64,000 nucleotides of DNA from Rubripirellula lacrimiformis (GTDB lineage Bacteria; Planctomycetota; Planctomycetia; Pirellulales; Pirellulaceae): positions 6,944,001-7,008,000 of the forward strand of contig NZ_CP036525.1 in the NCBI RefSeq assembly GCF_007741535.1, read 5' to 3'. Below, one piece after another: positions 15,001 to 21,000 of this stretch. Each line of letters starts with the position of its first letter. The stretch's first letter is position 1. The translations under genes and the position numbers were made by a program. The notes under the pieces were generated by a model. That model searched no databases. It worked only from the letters and a program-made list of their open reading frames with translations, and was not told where the DNA came from.

Positions 15001-18000
15001 CTGGCAATCAAGTCGGGCAGCGGCGCGGTGCTGATCGCGATCGATGCTGTCGATGACGTCGTATTATTCCCCTCTGCGGTCGGCTCGACGACACGATTGG
15101 TTGCGTCGGTCTGCACAATCGCAAAGTAGTTGCCTTCGGCAACCGACGCGGGCACGACGAAACTACTGGTCATCGTGTAGGACGCATTGGAACCCAACGA
15201 ACTGCTGCGAGTCACGCTACCCAACAAGATGTCGCCACCGAGGTCGGTGTCACTGGACAGGTAGACGCGATCAACCCAACTGGTCGCGATCGTCGTCGCG
15301 GTACCGTCGTTCCGAACTCGCCAAGTCACATCGATGGTGTCACCGATAAAGCCAGTGATCGGGACCGTGATCGCGTCGACGATCAGGTCGGCCGGCGGGT
15401 CCGCAAGAGCGATCTTGATCGGTGCGATCGTCGTGTTATTGGCATCGTCGATTTCGAACACTTTGTTCGACGAATCGGTGCGAACCAAAACGAAGTAGTC
15501 GTCTTGAATGCCAAACGGAATCGCCGCATCCAAGGTCGCAGTATAATTTGCACCGGCTGACAAAGCGGTGTCATGAACGACCGTCCCAAGCAGGATATCA
15601 TCCGAGTTTCCGTACACACGATCCTGTGAAAGGACCACGCGGTCGGTCCAGGGATGCCCGGCTGCTGCGTCACCTGTGTTTTGGACCGTCCACGAAACCG
15701 CGACGATGTCGCCATTCTTGGCGGCGGCCGGAACAACGGAGGATGCGAACGATAGGTCCGGGGCTTCGAAGGTCACCGTCGCGATGAACGTGTCCTCGAT
15801 CGCCTCGCCAAAGATGCCGTCACCGTCCTGGTTCATCGCGTTGCCCGACGGATCCAGGATGTCAGGCCCGATGATCAACGTGTATTCGCCCAGTGTGGTT
15901 TGAGTCCCGAATGACACACGAACCTTGTTCATGTCCATGCCAACCACTTGGCTAACAGGAACCACGCCGTTGGGACCGGTCATCGTGATATCTTGCGGTG
16001 TAAACGTCGCAAGGTTGATGTCCTCGTCGAACACGATGTCAATGAATGTGTAGGGCCGCGTGACGAAGTCGGGTGTGTACGAAACGACCTTGGGTCCACC
16101 GGAATCGATTTTGAACGAACTTGTGAAAACGTCCTGAACAGCTTCGCCTGCGTTCCCGTCCTGATCTTGGTCCATCAACGTGCCTGCGATGTCGGTCAGG
16201 TTCGGCCCAATCGCGACCGTGTAGTCACCGGAAGTGGCTAGAGGCAAAAACGACAAGGTGTAGGTCAGGGTGCCGTCAAAGGTGATGCCGGTAACCGGGA
16301 CGTTTCCATCGGGGCCCGTGATGACCACATCGGCCGAAGTAAAACTGGCCATGTCGATTGCTTCACTGAACTTGACGTTGACCGACGACAGCGGCGCAGG
16401 GTTCACGCCACGCGGTGTGAAAGCGGAAACGAACGGACCAGCACCGACGACCGTTAACTGACTCTCGTAACGGTCCGCGACTTCGCCGGGGACCGCATCC
16501 CCGTCGCTATCCATTAGCGTGCCGCCAACGTCGGCAATCCCCGGCCCCACGATGATGCTGTAGACGCCATCCGCAGTGCTGCGAGTCAGATGAATGCGGT
16601 AGGTGGTGTCATTGATCCGTTCAATACCGGTGGGAGTGACCAATCCAGCCGGACCGGTGATTCGAACATCACCGGTCGAAAAACTGCCCTGGTCAATCGG
16701 CACGTTGAACGTGACCAATAGCGACTCCCAAGCACCGACTTGTGTCCCGGTTGGATCTTGAGAAACAATCCGCAGTGGTTGCCGATCCACGGTGATCGTG
16801 CTGACGTAGACGTCCGAGGCTTCGCCACCGACCCCGTTGGTGTTTTGATCATGCAGGTTGCCCGAAGTATCGCGGGCGACCGGTTGGATACGCAGTTCGT
16901 AGTCACCATCAATCGGTTGTGGTGGGAAGTGGATTCGAAATGTGGTGTTGGTGTCATCCTGCGGTTCGACACTCAGAATTGGAATCGGACTGGTTGGCAG
17001 AACGGGACTGGTCGTCACCGCCAGCCCATCCTCGCTGCCGATCAGTTTAAAGGTGTCGGCATCGAACGTTGCCACTTCGCCTTCGATCGCCGACAGTTCG
17101 AACCCCGCAGACCCCGTCAGTTCAAAGAACACCAGTCGCAGTGGATATTCGCCGGCGGCCGCAAAATCGAAGGTGACCAAATCGGTCGCAAAAGTTCGCC
17201 CGGTGGGGTGGTGAGCATAAAAGTCGCCAATCGAAAGCGAGTATCCGTCATCGCTTCCGATCGCAAAGGTCCATTGGCCCGCCGTCGGTATCACCACATT
17301 GGCAGTGGCTTCCCACGCCAAATAGCTGCCCTGGTTCTCAGGATCTAGCGGCAGAACACGGTCACCGGCAAAGGATCCGCCAACCGCTCCGTAGTTGATG
17401 GTCGGAACAATCTCGCTCGCACGTCGTCCGGCCGCGCGATCATCGGCAAGCAAAGCTTCCGCGTGATCCAGATTGGCGAACGTGCCCGGCGAATCGATCC
17501 CGCGCACCTTCCATCCGTCCAGGATCGCATCCGGGTTGTAGGTTGAAAGAGCGGCCAAGGTTGCTTCGTCAATCAAATCGATCGCACCAGCTGTCAACGT
17601 CGCTGGGTCAATCGGTTCATTGAACGTGACCGTGATCGAGGTCAGCACAGACGATGTCGTCCCCGCGGGCGACTGAGAGACAATCTGCGGGCCCGATCGG
17701 TCGACGTTAAACACACCATGGAAAACATCGTCCCCCGGTTCGCCGGCGATACCATCCAGGTCTTGATCCATCGCAATCCCAGCGGTCCCCAAGATCGCTG
17801 GCCCAACCGCAAGCGTGTAATCGCCCGCGTTGACCAGTGCGTCCGATAGTGTCACCTGGATCGTACGGTCGTTGATGGCGACGACCGATTCGATCCCAAC
17901 CAAGTCCGGCCCACTGATCGATAGATCGTCGACGTCGACAGAATCAGACAGGATCGGCGAATCGAAAGTGACCTGCAATCGTTCGGGAGGCGAAACCAGA

Positions 18001-21000
18001 TCGACCGAACCATTGTCGCGCAAGGATAGAATTCCAGCATCACTGACGCTGCCTTCGATGATCGATATTTCGTCAATCAATCCCGTTAACGATGTGGCGC
18101 CGACGTAGGCATTGCCGCCGATGCTGACCCCCGCCCCACTGGGTGAATACGGAACAGGTATCTCCATGCTGCCGCGCAGCACGCCGTCGATGTACAAATT
18201 GAGTTTCGTTCCGCGATAAGTGGCCGCGACGTGAGTCCAGGTGTCGGGCGTTGCAGCGATGCCGCTGTCGACGATCCCGTAGTACGTGTTGGCGACATAG
18301 TTACCATCCTGGATAAAGATCGCCCAATCAGCGAACGAGTTTGTGATCCCAGCAATACTGATCCGTCCCGATGCGGGCACTTCGGCCGGATTCACCCACG
18401 CGGCGATCGTCCATTCGCCAACCGGTGCCCAGGCTCCCAAATCGATTCGATTGCTGCCATCGAAGCGGAACGAATTGCCGCCAATCCGACCGGGACCATA
18501 GGAAACGAATCCTACCGATTTGCCGTCGCGGGTGCCGGATTCGTCAGATGCGTTTCGATCGGCCTGATAGCGATGATGGGTCGCAACCGGCCGAGGATCC
18601 AAACGTTTGATTTCGATCGCTCGAGGTCCCAGCGGACGTGGTGGGACCGACAGGAATGAACCGTAATCAACGTAATCACCCACCGGTGTGCCCAGCGGGT
18701 TGTCGTTGACAAATCCATCGGCACCCGACGCGTCATGAGGCCCGCCCGGATGTCCCCAATAGTTGCCGGTCAGATTCGCCGCGGATCGATCCGAACCAAG
18801 CTGGTCAGCACCAAAAGAAGTCTGACCCACGAAACTGCTGCCGGTAACCGTCGCGCTGGATCCACTGTCAATCAGAATCCCCTCGGGACTGCCGATGAAA
18901 TCAGAATCCGTAATCGTTACGTTGCCATCATCGACATGCACGCCCTGTGCATCAACATTGATTACCCGCAATCGATTCAGTTCGACGTTGGCCCCACTGG
19001 CGATACGAACGCCACGATTGTTCGACGATGCAACCGTGGTATCGGCCACCAATGCATCGGCGCGCATCTCAATCGCCGCAACGCGGTTGCCATTATCGGG
19101 GCCGGAAGTCGACCCCGCATAGCGAACCTCGACATGCGACAGCACCGATTCATCGGTCCCCAAATAAATCGATTCCCAATTCCCTGGGACGGGCGATGTG
19201 GCATCTGCATTCGCATTGGAATCACCACCCACCGTGTCATCGTGCATTGACGTGAACATGATTGGCGCATCGGCGGTCCCTTGGGCTTTTAGAATCCCTG
19301 GACCGGCGCTGATATACTGGGCCGTAGCGACCTTGATCACACTGCCCGGAACGATGGTTAACGTTGCCGGGACGCCTTCCAATGCGTCAATATTTACATC
19401 ATTGACCAAGTGAACCGGCAAACCGTCAAAGTCCCAGGTTCGATCTGTCTTCAAGGTTCCGCCGGCCAATTGCACATGATTGCCACCAGCATTGCCGCGG
19501 ACCGTGACACCGTCATAGATCGGATCGGCCGCGAAGGCTTGACGGATCGCAAATGCGTCGCTGTCGGTGATCACCACGTTCTGCAGGGTCGCAGATCCGG
19601 ATTGAAGGTCAATCCCGATGAAATCGTTATGAGAGATACGAACGTTGCTGAGCGACGGACTTGCAGACACTACTACCGCACCGATGCTGTCGCCGTTATT
19701 CGGTCCGGAGGTCGAACCGGCATAGCGGACTTCGACATGGGACAACACCGATTCATCCGTCGCCAAGTAGATCGATTCCCAATCCCCTGGGACGGGCGAT
19801 GTGGCATCTGCATTTGCGTTGGAATCGCCCCCCACCGTGTCATCGTGAATCGACGTGAACATGATCGGTGCATCGGCGGTCCCTTGGGCTTTTAAAATCC
19901 CTGGACCGGCGTCGATATACTGGGCCGTACCAACCTTGATCACACTGCCGGGAACAATCGTCAACGTTGCCGGGACATCATCGGTTGCCCCAATACTAAG
20001 GTTGCTGGTCAAATGAACCGGCAAGCCACCGAAGTCCCAGGTGCGATCCGTTCTCAGCGTGCCACCGGCCAACTGCACATGGTTGCCGCCAAGGTTGTTG
20101 TTAGCGGTGACACCGTCATAAGTTGGGTCAGAATCAAACGCCTGCCGAATCGCAATCGAATCACTATCGGTGATCACAATGTTTTGAAGGGTTGAATTTC
20201 CAGCAGTAATATCGATCCCGATGAAGTTGCTGTCGGAAACCCGAACATTGCCCAGCGATGGACTGGCGAAAATTTTAATCGCACCGACGCTGTTGCCGTT
20301 ATCCGGACCGGCAAGCGAACCTGCATAGCGAACTTCGACATTCGATAGCACCGAATCATCGGACCCCAGGTAGATCGTTTCCCAGTTGCCAGGCACCGGC
20401 TGAGTGGCATCCCCATTCGCGTTCGAGTCGCCGCCGACGGTGTCATCATGCAACGAAGTAAACACGATCGGCGCGTCGACCGTCCCCTGGGCTTTCAAGA
20501 TCCCTGGGTCGGCGCCGATATACTGGGCCGCACCAACCTTGATCACACTGCCGGGAACAATCGTCAACGTTGCTGGGACACCATCGGTTACCCCGATATC
20601 AAGGTTGCTAGTCAAGTGGACCGGCAAGCCATCGAAGTCCCAGGTACGATCGGTTTTCAGAGTTCCGCCGGCCAACAGCACATGATTGCCACCGGCATTG
20701 TTGATGGCCGTGACGCCATCGTAGATGGGATCGGCAGCGAAAGCCTGCCGAATGGCGAATGCATCGCTATCAGCAATCACCACGTCATGAAAACGTGGAA
20801 TGCCTGATACAATATCGATTCCGATGAAATTGCTATCGACGATGCGAACATCGTCCAGCGATGGACTAGCGAAAATCTTTACCGCGGCCACGCTGTTGCC
20901 GTTGTTGGGACCGGCCAGCGAACCTGCATAGCGAACTTCGATGTTCGACAGCACGGATTCGTCCGTCCCCAGATAGATCGACTCCCAATTGCCCGGAACT

